DNA of 64,000 bases, taken from Holophagales bacterium. Lineage in GTDB: Bacteria; Acidobacteriota; Thermoanaerobaculia; Multivoradales; Multivoraceae. Positions 53,311 through 64,000 of the stretch are shown here, piece by piece. The first letter of the stretch is position 1. Every line of letters begins with the position of its first letter. Where the stretch lies: NCBI GenBank assembly GCA_009836625.1, contig VXVC01000004.1:186001-250000 (forward strand), read 5' to 3'. The notes below the pieces were generated by a model. That model was not told where the DNA came from. It was given only the letters and a program-made list of their open reading frames with translations, and ran no database searches. A program made the translations under genes and the position numbers.

Positions 53311-54537
53311 ATGACCTGGCCGCGTAGCAATCTCCTGGGGGTTCTCCTTGCAGAGGAGAATGCCGAGGCGCTCGTGGTCCTGGCCGGGTCGAGCCGGGAC
53401 CCGGACCTGGCGCCCTTCGTCGGAGGAGCTCGTCTGGGAGAGGCCTGCGTGGTGGCGCACGGCGGCGGGGTCTGGCTCGTGTACTTCACGTCGATGGAGC
53501 GCGAGGAGGCGGCCCGGGCGGAGGCGGGTGGTGTCGAGCTGATCCACCCCGCAGACTTCGGGATGGAGGCGCTGCGTCGGGAAGGCAAGACCAGCGGGGA
53601 GATCCTCGCGGCAGCTGTCAACTCGGCCTTCGAGCGGGCCGGAACCGAGGCCGGCAGGGTCGTCCTCGCCGGACGACCGCCTGCCGGATCCGTCCTGGCC
53701 CTGGCTCGAGCGCTGGAGGAAGGGGGTCGGCAGCCCATCTCTGGCCGGAGCCTGATGCTGGCGCTGCGCCGTCGAAAGACAGAGAGGGAGATCAAGGGAA
53801 TTGCCGCCGCCGCCCGTGCCACAATGGCTGCCTTCAGGTCGGTAGCGGAAGCGCTGGCCGAGAGTTCGGTCCGGGAGGAGGAGGAACTCTGGCTAGGCGA
53901 GGAGCGCTCGACCGTGGCCCGGGTGAAGGCCCTCGCGGCGCAGGTGTTCGCCGCACACGGTCTGGAACAGCCGGAGAGTTCCATTGTGGCCCCGGCGGAG
54001 GAGGGAGCCACCGGGCACAGCACCGGCACGCCGGAACGGGTTCTGAGGGCAGGGGAGTCCATCGTCGTCGACCTGTTCCCGCGTGGCCGGCTATTCGCCG
54101 ATTGCACGAGGACTTTCTGTGTGGGAGAGCCACCAGAGGGGCTGGTGCGAGCGCACGGCCTCGTCTTGGAGGCGCTTGACACCAGTCTCGAAGCGGTCCG
54201 GCCCGGCGTGCGTGGCTGGACGTTGCACGAACGCGTCTGCCGCCTCTTCGAGAACGAGGGCTTCGCGGTGCCCGACAAGAACCCCGGCACACAGACGGGC
54301 TACTTCCACCTGCTAGGCCATGGCGTCGGCTACGAACTCCACGAGCTGCCCAGCTTCCGGAAGACCGGACCGGGAACCGGCGAGTTCGCTGCCGGCGACG
54401 TGGTGACGATCGAGCCCGGTCTCTACGATCCAGACGCCGGATGGGGAGTACGACTCGAGGATCTCGTGGTCGTCACGGAGGACGGCATGACGAACCTCAC
54501 GCCGCTGCCCTACGATCTCGACCCCCGCGCCTGGTAG
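53311..54537 (+). CDS. M24-family metallopeptidase (Xaa-Pro aminopeptidase-like)
   Basis: The 408-residue cytosolic protein has a creatinase-type N-terminal domain and a pita-bread C-terminal domain. The five metal ligands are visible in order: Asp in 'VVDLFPRG', Asp in 'FADCTRTF', His in 'LLGHGVGYELHE', Glu in 'VTIEPGLYDP' and Glu in 'VRLEDLVVV'. It therefore has a complete dinuclear metal site. Xaa-Pro dipeptidase or aminopeptidase activity is likely. The start ATG at 53311 has a weak GGTGGG upstream. It ends the rimO-ribF-trxA run. Confidence 0.9.
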   Translation: MTWPRSNLLGVLLAEENAEALVVLAGSSRDPDLAPFVGGARLGEACVVAHGGGVWLVYFTSMEREEAARAEAGGVELIHPADFGMEALRREGKTSGEILAAAVNSAFERAGTEAGRVVLAGRPPAGSVLALARALEEGGRQPISGRSLMLALRRRKTEREIKGIAAAARATMAAFRSVAEALAESSVREEEELWLGEERSTVARVKALAAQVFAAHGLEQPESSIVAPAEEGATGHSTGTPERVLRAGESIVVDLFPRGRLFADCTRTFCVGEPPEGLVRAHGLVLEALDTSLEAVRPGVRGWTLHERVCRLFENEGFAVPDKNPGTQTGYFHLLGHGVGYELHELPSFRKTGPGTGEFAAGDVVTIEPGLYDPDAGWGVRLEDLVVVTEDGMTNLTPLPYDLDPRAW

Positions 54538-54583
54538 GCGGCCTCAGGGACCGCGCCCTGGACTCGCGGGCTGGCGGGTTGCG

Positions 54584-56065
54584 CTAGCTGCGTTCGACCC
54601 AGTAGTTGGGCGCTTCCTTCGTGATCACGACGTCGTGGGCGTGGCCTTCCTTCTGGCCGGCGGCGGTGACACGGATCATGCGCGCCTGCGTTCTGAGTTC
54701 GCTGATGCTGGCGCAGCCTGAGAGGCCCATGCCGGAGCGGAGACCGCCGGTGAGCTGGCCGATCACCTGGTGGACGCTTCCCTTGTGCGGCACCATGCCC
54801 TCGATGCCTTCCGGCACGAGCTTCGACAGCGGCTCGTCGTCGGACTGGAAGTAGCGGTCGGCGCTTCCCTCGGCCATCGCGGACAGCGAACCCATTCCGC
54901 GGTAAGCCTTGTAGCTGCGTCCCTGGTAGAGGATCGTCTCGCCGGGACTCTCCTCGGTTCCGGCGAGCAGGGAACCGACCATCACGCTGTGGGCGCCGCA
55001 GGCGAGCGCCTTCGTCAGGTCTCCCGAGAACCGGATCCCGCCGTCCGCGACCACCGGCAGATCGCCGGCCGCCGAGGCCGCGTCGCGAATCGCCGTCACC
55101 TGGGGCATGCCGGCGCCGGTGACGACCCGGGTCGTGCAGATGCTGCCCGGACCGATGCCGACCTTGATTCCGTCCGCGCCGCGTTCGGCGAGTTCGCGCG
55201 CGCCGTCAGCGGTCGCCACGTTGCCGACCAGGAGCTGAGCGTCGGGAAGGGCCTCGCGGATACGCTCCACCGCGTCGAGCACGCCTCGACTGTGGGCATG
55301 GGAGGAGTCGACGACGAGCACGTCGGCCTGGGCCGAGGCCAGCTCCTGCGCCCGCTCCAGGTAGTCGCCGGCCGTGCCGACCGCCGCCGCCACTCGCAGG
55401 CGCCCCAGATCGTCCTTGCAGGCGATCGGGTACTCCATCATCTTCTGGATGTCCTTGACGGTGATCAGACCCTTCAGGTTGCCGTCGTCATCCACGACCA
55501 GCAGTTTCTCGATCCGGTGTTGATGGAGCTGGGCCTTGGCCTGGTCCAGGGTCGTGCCCACCGGGACCGTGACCAGGTTCTCGTGGGTCATCAGCGCGGA
55601 GACCGGCAGGTTCGTGTCCGTCTCGAACCGTAGATCGCGGTTGGTCAGGATGCCGACCAGGTGTCCATCGCGGTCGGTGACCGGGACGCCGGAGATCTTG
55701 TAGCGGGCCATCAGGTCGAGCGCTTCGTGGATCCGCTGTTCGGGCCGGATGGTGATCGGGTTGACGATCATGCCCGCCTCGGAGCGCTTGACGCGATCGA
55801 CTTCGGTGGCCTGGGCCTCGATGGAGAGGTTCTTGTGGATCACCCCGATGCCCCCCTCCTGGGCCAGGGCGATCGCCAGTTCGGCCTCGGTCACGGTGTC
55901 CATCGCGGCCGAGACCAGGGGAATGTTCAACTCGATCCCGCGCGTGACGCGGGTGCCGAGGCGGACGTCGTTCGGATGCACCTCCGACAGGCCCGGGGCC
56001 AGGAGGACATCGTCGAAGGTGAGGGCAAGTGGGGGGGTGCCACCCCCGGAGTCCGACGTTTCCAT
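54584..56065 (-). CDS. guaB: Inosine-5'-monophosphate dehydrogenase
   Basis: The 493-residue enzyme oxidises IMP to XMP, the first committed step to GMP. '[11 protein letters not shown]' opens the TIM barrel, two CBS domains lie at about residues 95-210 ('[24 protein letters not shown]'), and '[17 protein letters not shown]' contains the catalytic Cys. 'AYRGMGSL' and the C-terminal flap with '[10 protein letters not shown]' follow. The ATG at 56065 lies 5 bases behind a TAGCGT hexamer, and no Shine-Dalgarno is present. It lies downstream of secA on the same strand. Confidence 0.95.
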   Translation of the reverse strand: METSDSGGGTPPLALTFDDVLLAPGLSEVHPNDVRLGTRVTRGIELNIPLVSAAMDTVTEAELAIALAQEGGIGVIHKNLSIEAQATEVDRVKRSEAGMIVNPITIRPEQRIHEALDLMARYKISGVPVTDRDGHLVGILTNRDLRFETDTNLPVSALMTHENLVTVPVGTTLDQAKAQLHQHRIEKLLVVDDDGNLKGLITVKDIQKMMEYPIACKDDLGRLRVAAAVGTAGDYLERAQELASAQADVLVVDSSHAHSRGVLDAVERIREALPDAQLLVGNVATADGARELAERGADGIKVGIGPGSICTTRVVTGAGMPQVTAIRDAASAAGDLPVVADGGIRFSGDLTKALACGAHSVMVGSLLAGTEESPGETILYQGRSYKAYRGMGSLSAMAEGSADRYFQSDDEPLSKLVPEGIEGMVPHKGSVHQVIGQLTGGLRSGMGLSGCASISELRTQARMIRVTAAGQKEGHAHDVVITKEAPNYWVERS

Positions 56066-56070
56066 GCCGA

Positions 56071-56076
56071 ACGCTA
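56071..56076 (-). promoter_or_regulatory. -10-like hexamer TAGCGT before guaB
   Basis: On the minus strand TAGCGT ends 5 bases before the guaB ATG, with no Shine-Dalgarno sequence; a leaderless message is likely. The same hexamer occurs as the -10 of the small transcript upstream of comM. Confidence 0.45.
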
Positions 56077-56138
56077 TCAACTGGGAAGCCGTGGCGCACC
56101 CGGGCCCGGCCCTGGCGATGTTCCTGCCCTTGGTGTCC

Positions 56139-58964
<2,826 letters not shown>

Positions 58965-59059
58965 GAGCTCGTTCCCATCGGTCCGCGCGACGGCGCCGTC
59001 CGATGCCGGGAAGAAGGCTGGGAACCCTGGCGGAGCGTCTCCGCGCCGCCAGCGACCCG

Positions 59060-59098
59060 GTCGCATCGTCCGTCAGCGGGCGATGCGACGGCATCCTA
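59060..59098 (-). promoter_or_regulatory. secA promoter-like TAGGAT followed by a 9-bp stem in the leader
   Basis: On the minus strand TAGGAT (59098-59093) is followed after 3 bases by GTCGCATCG (59089-59081), a 12-base loop, and CGATGCGAC (59068-59060). The two arms are perfectly complementary, so the predicted message would begin with, or just before, this stem. It could be a protein-binding site or an mRNA stability element in the roughly 120-base secA leader. No uridine run follows. Confidence 0.55.
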
Positions 59099-59126
59099 AC
59101 GCGGCGTTTCGTTACGCAGCGGGCCC

Positions 59127-60014
59127 TCAGCCCTGGCTCCGCAAGTACTCGAACGGGTTGCGGGCGTCGCCTTCGAGCCGGACCTCGTAGTGCAGGTGGT
59201 AGCCCGTCGTCCGCCCCGAGTTCCCGACCCGGCCCACGATGTCGCCGCGGCGAACCTCCTGGCCTTCTTCGACCAGGATCTCCGCCATGTGCCCGTAACG
59301 CGTCTCGTAGCCGAAGCGGTGAAGCACGTAGACGGCCCGGCCCAGGTTGCCCATCCGTTCCGCACGGACGACGATTCCGTCCGCGGTCGCCAGCACCGGA
59401 ATGCCGCGGTCCGCGGAGATGTCGAGACCGGAGTGGTGGGCCCGCTGGCCGGTGATCGGATCCCGCCGGAAACCGAAGCCGCTGTTGATCACGCCGCGGA
59501 TCGGCCAGATCATGGGCGTGGAACGGAGGACGAGTTGACGCTCCTCGAAGGCGCTGTCGACGGCGTCGAGCCGACCCCCGAGCAGCGTCGCCCGGGCCTC
59601 CAGCAGAGAGAGATCGGAGCTGTCTGGCGCGCTCAGGCTCGTGAAGATGCCGCCGGCCCCCGCTTCCGACAACCGACTCTCCGGCTCGCCGCCGACGATC
59701 TGCTCGAGCCCGGCGACGATCGCGAGGTCGCGAGTGCGGTCCTCGGCCTCGGTCAACGCCTGCTGCAGGCGGGAGACGCTGGCTTCGAACGAAGCGTTCG
59801 CGCGACGCAGATCCACGTTCTCCTGCTGGATCCGCTCCAGGTTGCGGAGCTGGACCGCCGATCGGACCTGATAGACGGTTACCCAGCCCGTGACGCCGAG
59901 CACGAGCGCGGCTACCGCCGCGATGGCGACCAGCCAGCGACCGCTGACCCGAAACTGTCGGGTCCGCCTCATCGAGTGAGGAACGAAGACGATCGTGTGG
60001 TTCCTGGGCGGCAT
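59127..60014 (-). CDS. Membrane-anchored M23 (LytM) peptidase
   Basis: The 295-residue protein starts at the ATG at 60014. A transmembrane segment lies at about residues 34-55, a coiled coil at about 58-105 ('LERIQQENVDLRRANASFEASVSRLQQAL'), and the M23 domain from about 185 to the end. The Zn ligands are in 'HHSGLDISADRG' (His, Asp) and 'GYHLHYEVRL' (HxH), with 'YGHMAEIL' between them. It is a complete, probably active, cell-wall endopeptidase or a divisome-type regulator facing the periplasm. It follows comM on the same strand behind a hairpin. Confidence 0.9.
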   Translation of the reverse strand: MPPRNHTIVFVPHSMRRTRQFRVSGRWLVAIAAVAALVLGVTGWVTVYQVRSAVQLRNLERIQQENVDLRRANASFEASVSRLQQALTEAEDRTRDLAIVAGLEQIVGGEPESRLSEAGAGGIFTSLSAPDSSDLSLLEARATLLGGRLDAVDSAFEERQLVLRSTPMIWPIRGVINSGFGFRRDPITGQRAHHSGLDISADRGIPVLATADGIVVRAERMGNLGRAVYVLHRFGYETRYGHMAEILVEEGQEVRRGDIVGRVGNSGRTTGYHLHYEVRLEGDARNPFEYLRSQG

Positions 60015-60065
60015 ATCGACCAGAGTCGATTTTAGCAGCAAACGCCGGGGCCGTCAGGGCGGCGA

Positions 60066-60095
60066 CCGGGCGAGGCGGAGGGGAGCCCCGCCCGG
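60066..60095 (-). terminator. Hairpin between comM and the M23 peptidase gene
   Basis: CCGGGCG (60066-60072) and CGCCCGG (60089-60095) form a 7-bp GC stem around a 16-base loop. It lies in the 99-base gap after the comM stop. It lacks a U-tract, so termination is an inference. Confidence 0.4.
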
Positions 60096-60113
60096 CCGCC
60101 TTCCGCGTCGACG

Positions 60114-61637
60114 TCATGGGTTGTGGCGGTCCAGCGGCCGGTACTGGATCGCCTCCGCAACGTGGGTGACGTCGATTCGTCGGGATGAGTCGAGATCGGC
60201 GATCGTGCGGGCTACCTTGAGTGCCCGGGCCAGTGCCCGTGCCGACATGGCCAGGCGCTCGAAGGCCGCGTCGAGCAGGCTCTGGGCCGCTTCGGTCGGC
60301 CGGCAGTGGCTTTCCAGATCCCGGCGCGACATCGTGCTGTTCAGGGGCGCCGGATGGCCGGCGGAGAAGCGGGATGCCTGCGTACGGCGCGCAGCCGCGA
60401 CCCTCTCCACGATGTCGGCGGAAGACTCGCAGGCCGGTCCCTTCAGGTCCTCCAGGCTGGGAACCGGCATCTCGACGTGGAGGTCGATCCGGTCGAGCAG
60501 GGGGCCCGAAAGCTGCCGGCGATAGCGGTCGATGTCTCTGGCCGCGCAGACGCAGTCCGCCCGCGGATCACCGAAATGGCCGCAACGGCAGGGGTTGCAG
60601 GCGGCGACGAGGGTGAACCGGGCGGGGAAGCTGAGCCGGGCCTTCGCCCGGACGACCGTGACCACCCCGTCTTCGAGCGGCTGGCGGAGTGCCTCGAGGG
60701 CGTCGCGCCGGAACTCGGGCAGTTCGTCCAGGAACAGCACGCCGGCATGGGCCAGGCTGATCTCCCCAGGCCTCGGCACCGAGCCGCCGCCGATCAGACC
60801 CGACGCGGAGACGCCGGAGTGGGGGCTGCGGAAGGGGCGGGTCCAGACGAGTCCGTCGGCGCCGCGCGCGAGGCCGGCCAGCGAGTGGATCTTCGTCACG
60901 GTGATCGCCTCCTCGCCGGTGAGCGGCGGCAGGATTCCGGGCAGGCGCCGCGCGAGCATCGTTTTGCCGGTTCCCGGCGGCCCGACGAAGAGGACGTTGT
61001 GCCCGCCGGCCGCGGCTATCTCGAGCGCCCGCTTGGCCGTTTCCTGGCCGCGGACGTCGGAGAAGTCGGGACCGGTGCCGTTCTTGTCGTGCCGTGGCGG
61101 CATCGCCGTCGCCGGTGCGATCACCCGGTCTCCGGTCAGATGTTCGATCGCCTCACGGAGGTGGGCGACGGGGATCACACTCGTGCCGGCCAGTGACGCG
61201 GCCTGCCGGCTGTTCGCCGCCGGCAGAAGCACCTCGCGCATGCCGAGTCTGCCGGCCAGCTCGGCGATGGACAGGGAGCCGCGGATGGGGCGCACCTCGC
61301 CGTCGAGACCCAGTTCGCCGCAGGCCATCCGGCCTTCGAGCGACTCGGCGGAGAGCTCCCGATTGGCGGTCAGGAGCCCAAGGGCGATGGGCAGGTCGAG
61401 CTGGTTGCCTTCCTTGCGCAGATCCGCTGGCGCGAGATTGATGACGACGTTGCGGCTCTCGAGGTCGTAGCCGCTGCTGCGTATCGCTGCCCGCACGCGG
61501 TCGCGGCTCTCCCGAACGGCGGTGTCGGGCAGCCCGATCAGCTGCATCGCCGGCAGGCCGAAGTAGGCCGCGACCTCCACCTGGACCTCCCGCGCCTCGA
61601 TGCCCCAGGGCGTCGCGGAGTTCATGTACGCGATCAC
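60114..61637 (-). CDS. comM: ComM/YifB-family Mg-chelatase-like AAA+ ATPase
   Basis: The 507-residue protein starts at a GTG at 61637: read from there, the N-terminus 'IAYMNSATPWGIEAREVQVEV' lines up exactly with the family opening, whereas the ATG four codons later would cut it. It has an N-terminal Lon-like fold, Walker A 'GPPGTGKTML', Walker B 'LFLDELPEF', a zinc-like 'CNPCRCGHFGDPRADCVCAARD', and 'LLDRIDLHVEMP'. In naturally competent bacteria ComM is a branch-migration helicase in recombination. Whether this organism is competent is not known. Confidence 0.93.
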   Translation of the reverse strand: MIAYMNSATPWGIEAREVQVEVAAYFGLPAMQLIGLPDTAVRESRDRVRAAIRSSGYDLESRNVVINLAPADLRKEGNQLDLPIALGLLTANRELSAESLEGRMACGELGLDGEVRPIRGSLSIAELAGRLGMREVLLPAANSRQAASLAGTSVIPVAHLREAIEHLTGDRVIAPATAMPPRHDKNGTGPDFSDVRGQETAKRALEIAAAGGHNVLFVGPPGTGKTMLARRLPGILPPLTGEEAITVTKIHSLAGLARGADGLVWTRPFRSPHSGVSASGLIGGGSVPRPGEISLAHAGVLFLDELPEFRRDALEALRQPLEDGVVTVVRAKARLSFPARFTLVAACNPCRCGHFGDPRADCVCAARDIDRYRRQLSGPLLDRIDLHVEMPVPSLEDLKGPACESSADIVERVAAARRTQASRFSAGHPAPLNSTMSRRDLESHCRPTEAAQSLLDAAFERLAMSARALARALKVARTIADLDSSRRIDVTHVAEAIQYRPLDRHNP

Positions 61638-61691
61638 ATGGACTAAGACGCGAAGCCGCTCCAGAAGCCGGATCCGTCCATCCTCACGCAG

Positions 61692-61720
61692 TGAGAGCGC
61701 AGGCGGAACCTGCGCTCTCA
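61692..61720 (-). other. 12-bp perfect stem-loop upstream of comM
   Basis: TGAGAGCGCAGG (61692-61703) and CCTGCGCTCTCA (61709-61720) are perfect complements around a 5-base loop. It is a very stable hairpin lying 55 bases before the comM start and about 155 bases after the end of the small open frame at 61875-61976. It could be an attenuator or a transcript end. No U-tract follows on either strand. Confidence 0.6.
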
Positions 61721-61874
61721 GAGTGTCTCAGGCTCGGGATGGATGCGTTTTCGCGGTAGGCGGTTTGTGCCCGATGGGCCCCGACTCGTTCTGGTTTGCC
61801 CCGGCGCGGCCCGGTTCGGACTGCGGGTCCGCAGGGCGCTCGGGCGGTTCAGGCGACGGTCGAGCGGCCGGAAG

Positions 61875-61976
61875 TCATTGGTCCATTTGAGCCCTGGACT
61901 CGGCGGCCCCCGGCTTGGCTCCCTCGGCGATCAGCGTCGGGTCAACCGGGGGCTGAAGATGGCCCGGTGGGGTCAT
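61875..61976 (-). CDS. Possible small protein of 33 residues with strong expression signals
   Basis: The open frame begins at an ATG at 61976 with a full AAGGAGG (61981-61987) four bases upstream and a sigma70-like promoter (TTGACA, 17 bases, TAGCGT) just before that. The product begins 'MTPPGHLQPPVDPTLIAEG', is proline-rich and hydrophilic, and has no signal peptide or membrane segment; I recognise no family. The frame is in fact open beyond its TGA for 48 more codons to a second TGA. It lies about 240 bases before comM on the same strand, so it might be a leader peptide. Coding status is unproven. Confidence 0.4.
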   Translation of the reverse strand: MTPPGHLQPPVDPTLIAEGAKPGAAESRAQMDQ

Positions 61977-62006
61977 GGAGCCTCCTTCCCTTGCATCGGT
62001 GAAACC

Positions 62007-62035
62007 ACGCTAGGGGTGCGGCAGGGGGTTGTCAA
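62007..62035 (-). promoter_or_regulatory. Sigma70-like promoter TTGACA-N17-TAGCGT
   Basis: On the minus strand a consensus -35 (TTGACA, 62035-62030) is separated by exactly 17 bases from TAGCGT (62012-62007). The predicted start is near 62000, giving a 24-base leader before the small open frame. It is the only perfect -35 element I noticed in the window. It may drive the small gene and comM. Confidence 0.6.
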
Positions 62036-62039
62036 GCAA

Positions 62040-62059
62040 CCGACCGGTCGGACGGTCCG
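62040..62059. promoter_or_regulatory. Overlapping palindromes between divergent promoters
   Basis: CCGACCGGTCGG (62040-62051) is a perfect 12-bp palindrome, and CGGAC-G-GTCCG (62049-62059) overlaps its right end. They lie directly upstream of the minus-strand TTGACA and 18 bases before a plus-strand TAGACT (62077-62082) that can serve the acyltransferase gene. They are operator candidates. Confidence 0.45.
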
Positions 62060-62164
62060 GCCGAATCGCCGGTGGGTAGACTGATCGGAGTCGGACCGAA
62101 GTTCAGCGGGAGGTGACCGGGTCGGTTGAGCATGGCTCGGAGTGCGTAGCTTGAGGGCTCAGGA

Positions 62165-63604
62165 ATGCGTAGCCTGAGGTGGTTCCTGCGGCTGCTGGCG
62201 AGGCTCTTCTTCCGCAGCGTAGAGATCGTCGGCACCGAGAACGTGCCGCGAGAGGGCGGCGGTCTCCTCGTCGCCTGGCACCCGAACGGGCTGGCGGACG
62301 GCATTCTGTTACTCGGCTTCAGTCCGAGGCCCGTTACGTTCGGGGCCCGCCACGGCCTGTTCCGGCTGCCGATCGTCGGCTGGCTGTTGCGGGGTGCCGG
62401 CGCGGTGCCGCTCTATCGCCGCCGGGATCGGGGAGAACCCGGTGCCCGGATGAGCGACGAGGAGCGCCGGGCGGCGAACCATCGGAGTCTGGGAGCCCTC
62501 GCGGTCGCCGCCCGCCACTCTTTCGTGGCGATCTTTCCCGAGGGTGCGACTCACGACGAGCCCCGGTTGCTCGAGTTGCGGGCGGGGGCCGCGCGGCTGT
62601 TCAAACTTGCCCAGGAGGACGGCGGCGATCCCGCTCTCGTGCCCGTGGGCCTCCACTACGAGCGGAAGCACGCCTTCCGTTCCCGGGCCCTGATCGCCTT
62701 CTATCCGCCGGTCGACCTGCCGGCAGATCTGCGCCCGGAGCGAGGCGGCGAACGGCGCCCGGACCCTGATCGGTCCGCTACGGAAGGGACCTTCGTGGAC
62801 CGCCTTACCGGCCTGATCCAGCAGCACCTGATCGAGGTCACCCATCCAACCGAGAGCTGGGAGCTTCACCGGGCGATGGAAAGGGTGCGGTCGCTGGTGC
62901 GCGCGGAACAGGCCCTGCGCGAGGGCGTGGCACGCCTGGGACGAGCGCCGATGCAGGAGCGGGATGCCGGCTTCGCCCGGGTCTGGGCCGGCTACCGAAA
63001 GCAGCGCGCGATCGATCCTCGCGTCGTGGAGCGGCTCGTGGCGCGGGTGAGCCGCTATGGGGAGGCGTTGCAGTTGCTCGGCCTGAACGACCGGGACCTG
63101 GACCGGCTCCCGGTGCGCCGAACGGCGATGCGCCTGATCCTGCTGTGCGCCGAGGCGTTGATCATGCTCCTCCTGTTGCCGACGCTGGTTCTGGTCGGCA
63201 ACCTGGTGAACCTGCCGGCGGCTCTGCTCGTCGCCTTTGGCGCCAGGAAGTTCTCGAAGACCCGAAAGGAACAGGCGGGACTCAAGATGTTTCTGGGGCT
63301 GGTGATCCTGCCCACGGCCTGGATCGCCGCCAGTCTGGCGGTTGGCGTGGCCTGGACCGAGCCTCTGCCCGGTTTCGACTGGAGGCCGGAGGCACTTTGG
63401 GTTCGGGTTGGAGGAATGATGGCCCTGTGCGGGCTGTCGGCCCTGCTCGGCCTCCGCTACCACCGTTTCATCCAGGAACTCGGCCGCGGCCTGCGCGCGC
63501 TATGGATGGGAGGGTTTCGCAGGGGTACGGTGGAGCGGCTGCGCCGGCAACGTTCCGCGCTGTACGACGAGGTGATCGGCATGGTGGCTGTTCTCGACGT
63601 CTGA
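62165..63604 (+). CDS. Acyltransferase of the PlsC/GPAT type with C-terminal membrane segments
   Basis: The 479-residue protein has an N-terminal acyltransferase domain: 'LLVAWHPNGLADGILLLGFSPRP' carries the HX5D form of the catalytic motif, as in yeast-type glycerol-3-phosphate acyltransferases, 'GAGAVPLYRRRDRG' the second motif, 'VAIFPEGATHDEPRLLELRAGAARLFKLA' the third (FPEG), and 'LVPVGLHYE' the fourth. Residues of about 320-420 contain three to four membrane segments. It likely makes lysophosphatidate or phosphatidate at the inner membrane. The ATG has only a weak AGG upstream. A similar 16-base stretch with TGCGTAGC occurs 23 bases before the start, so the start lies in the second copy. 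Confidence 0.85.
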   Translation: MRSLRWFLRLLARLFFRSVEIVGTENVPREGGGLLVAWHPNGLADGILLLGFSPRPVTFGARHGLFRLPIVGWLLRGAGAVPLYRRRDRGEPGARMSDEERRAANHRSLGALAVAARHSFVAIFPEGATHDEPRLLELRAGAARLFKLAQEDGGDPALVPVGLHYERKHAFRSRALIAFYPPVDLPADLRPERGGERRPDPDRSATEGTFVDRLTGLIQQHLIEVTHPTESWELHRAMERVRSLVRAEQALREGVARLGRAPMQERDAGFARVWAGYRKQRAIDPRVVERLVARVSRYGEALQLLGLNDRDLDRLPVRRTAMRLILLCAEALIMLLLLPTLVLVGNLVNLPAALLVAFGARKFSKTRKEQAGLKMFLGLVILPTAWIAASLAVGVAWTEPLPGFDWRPEALWVRVGGMMALCGLSALLGLRYHRFIQELGRGLRALWMGGFRRGTVERLRRQRSALYDEVIGMVAVLDV

Positions 63605-63654
63605 CGGTGGCCAACGGATCCGCGGCCAGCCGGTTGTTGTACCCTCCCGGTGCC

Positions 63655-63948
63655 ATGGGGCGGGTCATCGTTGCCTTCTTGGGACGCCTTGCCCGTTCCG
63701 GCCCTGCGCGGCCGTTGCGGTTGGCGCTGCGCCGCGTCGTCGGCGTGGGTGCGTACGATCGTCTTCGCCTGGCGGTGTGGGCGCGGGCGAAGGAGGTCGC
63801 GAAGGTGGATCCGCTTCATGCCGACATCCTGCCGTTGATCGAGCAGCTCGACGGCGCCGGACATCTGAGGGCCGGTGCCGCGAGGAGACTGCGATCGGTG
63901 GCCAGGGGGATTCGCGCCGAAGTGAGGCGGGAAGCACGGAGCGCCTGA
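63655..63948 (+). CDS. Small basic protein of unknown function
   Basis: The 97-residue product from the ATG at 63655 is rich in Arg and Ala ('RPLRLALRRVVGVGAYDRLRLAVWARAKEVAKVDPLHADILPLIEQL') and may be helical. A GTG at 63607 in the same frame would add 16 residues. A TACCCT hexamer ends 9 bases before the ATG and there is no Shine-Dalgarno. It starts 50 bases after the acyltransferase stop and ends 7 bases before the probable glycosyltransferase start, so it may belong to one operon. I do not recognise a family, and it could be non-coding. Confidence 0.5.
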   Translation: MGRVIVAFLGRLARSGPARPLRLALRRVVGVGAYDRLRLAVWARAKEVAKVDPLHADILPLIEQLDGAGHLRAGAARRLRSVARGIRAEVRREARSA

Positions 63949-63955
63949 GGCCGGA

Positions 63956-64000
63956 ATGCGCGTCGGTTTCGACGTGAGCAAGCTGTTCGGGCCCCGGGAC
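63956..64000 (+). CDS. Start of a probable glycosyltransferase (continues beyond the window)
   Basis: Only 15 codons are present, beginning 'MRVGFDVSKLFGPRD', which fits the opening strand and first loop of GT-B glycosyltransferases of family 4. Too little is visible to be sure. The ATG is 7 bases after the stop of the small protein gene. Confidence 0.45.
   Translation, partial: MRVGFDVSKLFGPRD

Noticed and set aside
54545..54560. CAGGG/CCCTG hairpin between the M24 peptidase and guaB genes as a terminator
   Set aside because: The stem has only 5 bp and no U-tract, too weak to support in GC-rich DNA.
61875..61877. The in-frame TGA of the small open frame as a selenocysteine codon
   Set aside because: The frame stays open after it, but I see no clear SECIS-like stem directly after the TGA and no Sec-type motif around it. 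High-GC DNA often leaves frames open by chance.
62141..62179. Two 16-base near-repeats around the acyltransferase start as a mobile duplication
   Set aside because: They match at 14 of 16 bases only, lie 23 bases apart, and no other copy or flanking repeat is apparent; chance is adequate.

Overview
The window is about 64 kb of very GC-rich DNA, densely packed with genes on both strands, with no rRNA, tRNA, CRISPR array or insertion sequence that I can see. A double-membrane chemo-organotroph is suggested by lipobox proteins, a TRAP transporter, a LytM-type M23 peptidase, a DUF5916 outer-membrane-like protein and SecA with a SEC-C tail. The mix of a PQQ dehydrogenase, DUF5916, a glycine-rich secreted protein with an 'LSGEW' motif, an actinobacterial-type SdhB and many acyl-CoA dehydrogenases and CaiB-type CoA-transferases looks most like an Acidobacteriota-type genome. 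That is an inference from gene content only.

Layout. 1-1632: end of succinate dehydrogenase (sdhA partial, sdhB). 1642-9281: TPR protein, nitroreductase, a minus-strand set (DUF1801, enoyl-CoA hydratase, PQQ dehydrogenase), TrkA and a glycine-rich secreted protein. 9362-15882: two blocks of acyl-CoA metabolism, each with an acyl-CoA dehydrogenase and a class III CoA-transferase; the second is translationally coupled to an enolase-superfamily enzyme. 15917-21326: sulfur assimilation and siroheme (CoA-binding protein, O-acetylhomoserine sulfhydrylase, class V aminotransferase, APS reductase, precorrin-2 dehydrogenase, uroporphyrinogen methyltransferase). 21271-25940: a TRAP operon with an NCS2 purine/uracil-type permease inserted between its genes. 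25959-32705: assorted hydrolases, a DUF5916 protein, an LLM oxidoreductase and a carboxymuconolactone decarboxylase-like protein. 32733-36555: a tungsten-type aldehyde oxidoreductase next to a MoaD-kinase-DUF6285 fusion. 36647-37362: a PIN/Phd toxin-antitoxin pair. 37433-50523: more lipid-type catabolism (two acyl-CoA dehydrogenases, an acyl-CoA ligase), hydrolases, a four-CBS protein and an orphan hydantoinase B. 50530-64000: housekeeping genes (rimO, ribF, trxA, M24 peptidase, guaB, secA, M23 peptidase, comM), an acyltransferase and the start of a probable glycosyltransferase.

How it fits together: the recurring theme is activation of carboxylic acids to CoA esters (ligase, CoA-transferases), dehydrogenation (four acyl-CoA dehydrogenases) and hydration (enoyl-CoA hydratase), with electrons and succinate feeding the respiratory chain. 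A second theme is regulatory. Many genes here have a TAnnnT hexamer 5-10 bases before the start codon and no Shine-Dalgarno sequence, which suggests frequent leaderless transcripts; at cysH and at the antitoxin gene an inverted repeat covers the predicted start. The most unusual items are the MoaD-kinase-DUF6285 fusion beside the aldehyde oxidoreductase, the permease with a degenerate ATPase-like tail inside the TRAP operon, and a tiny open frame with a strong promoter upstream of comM.
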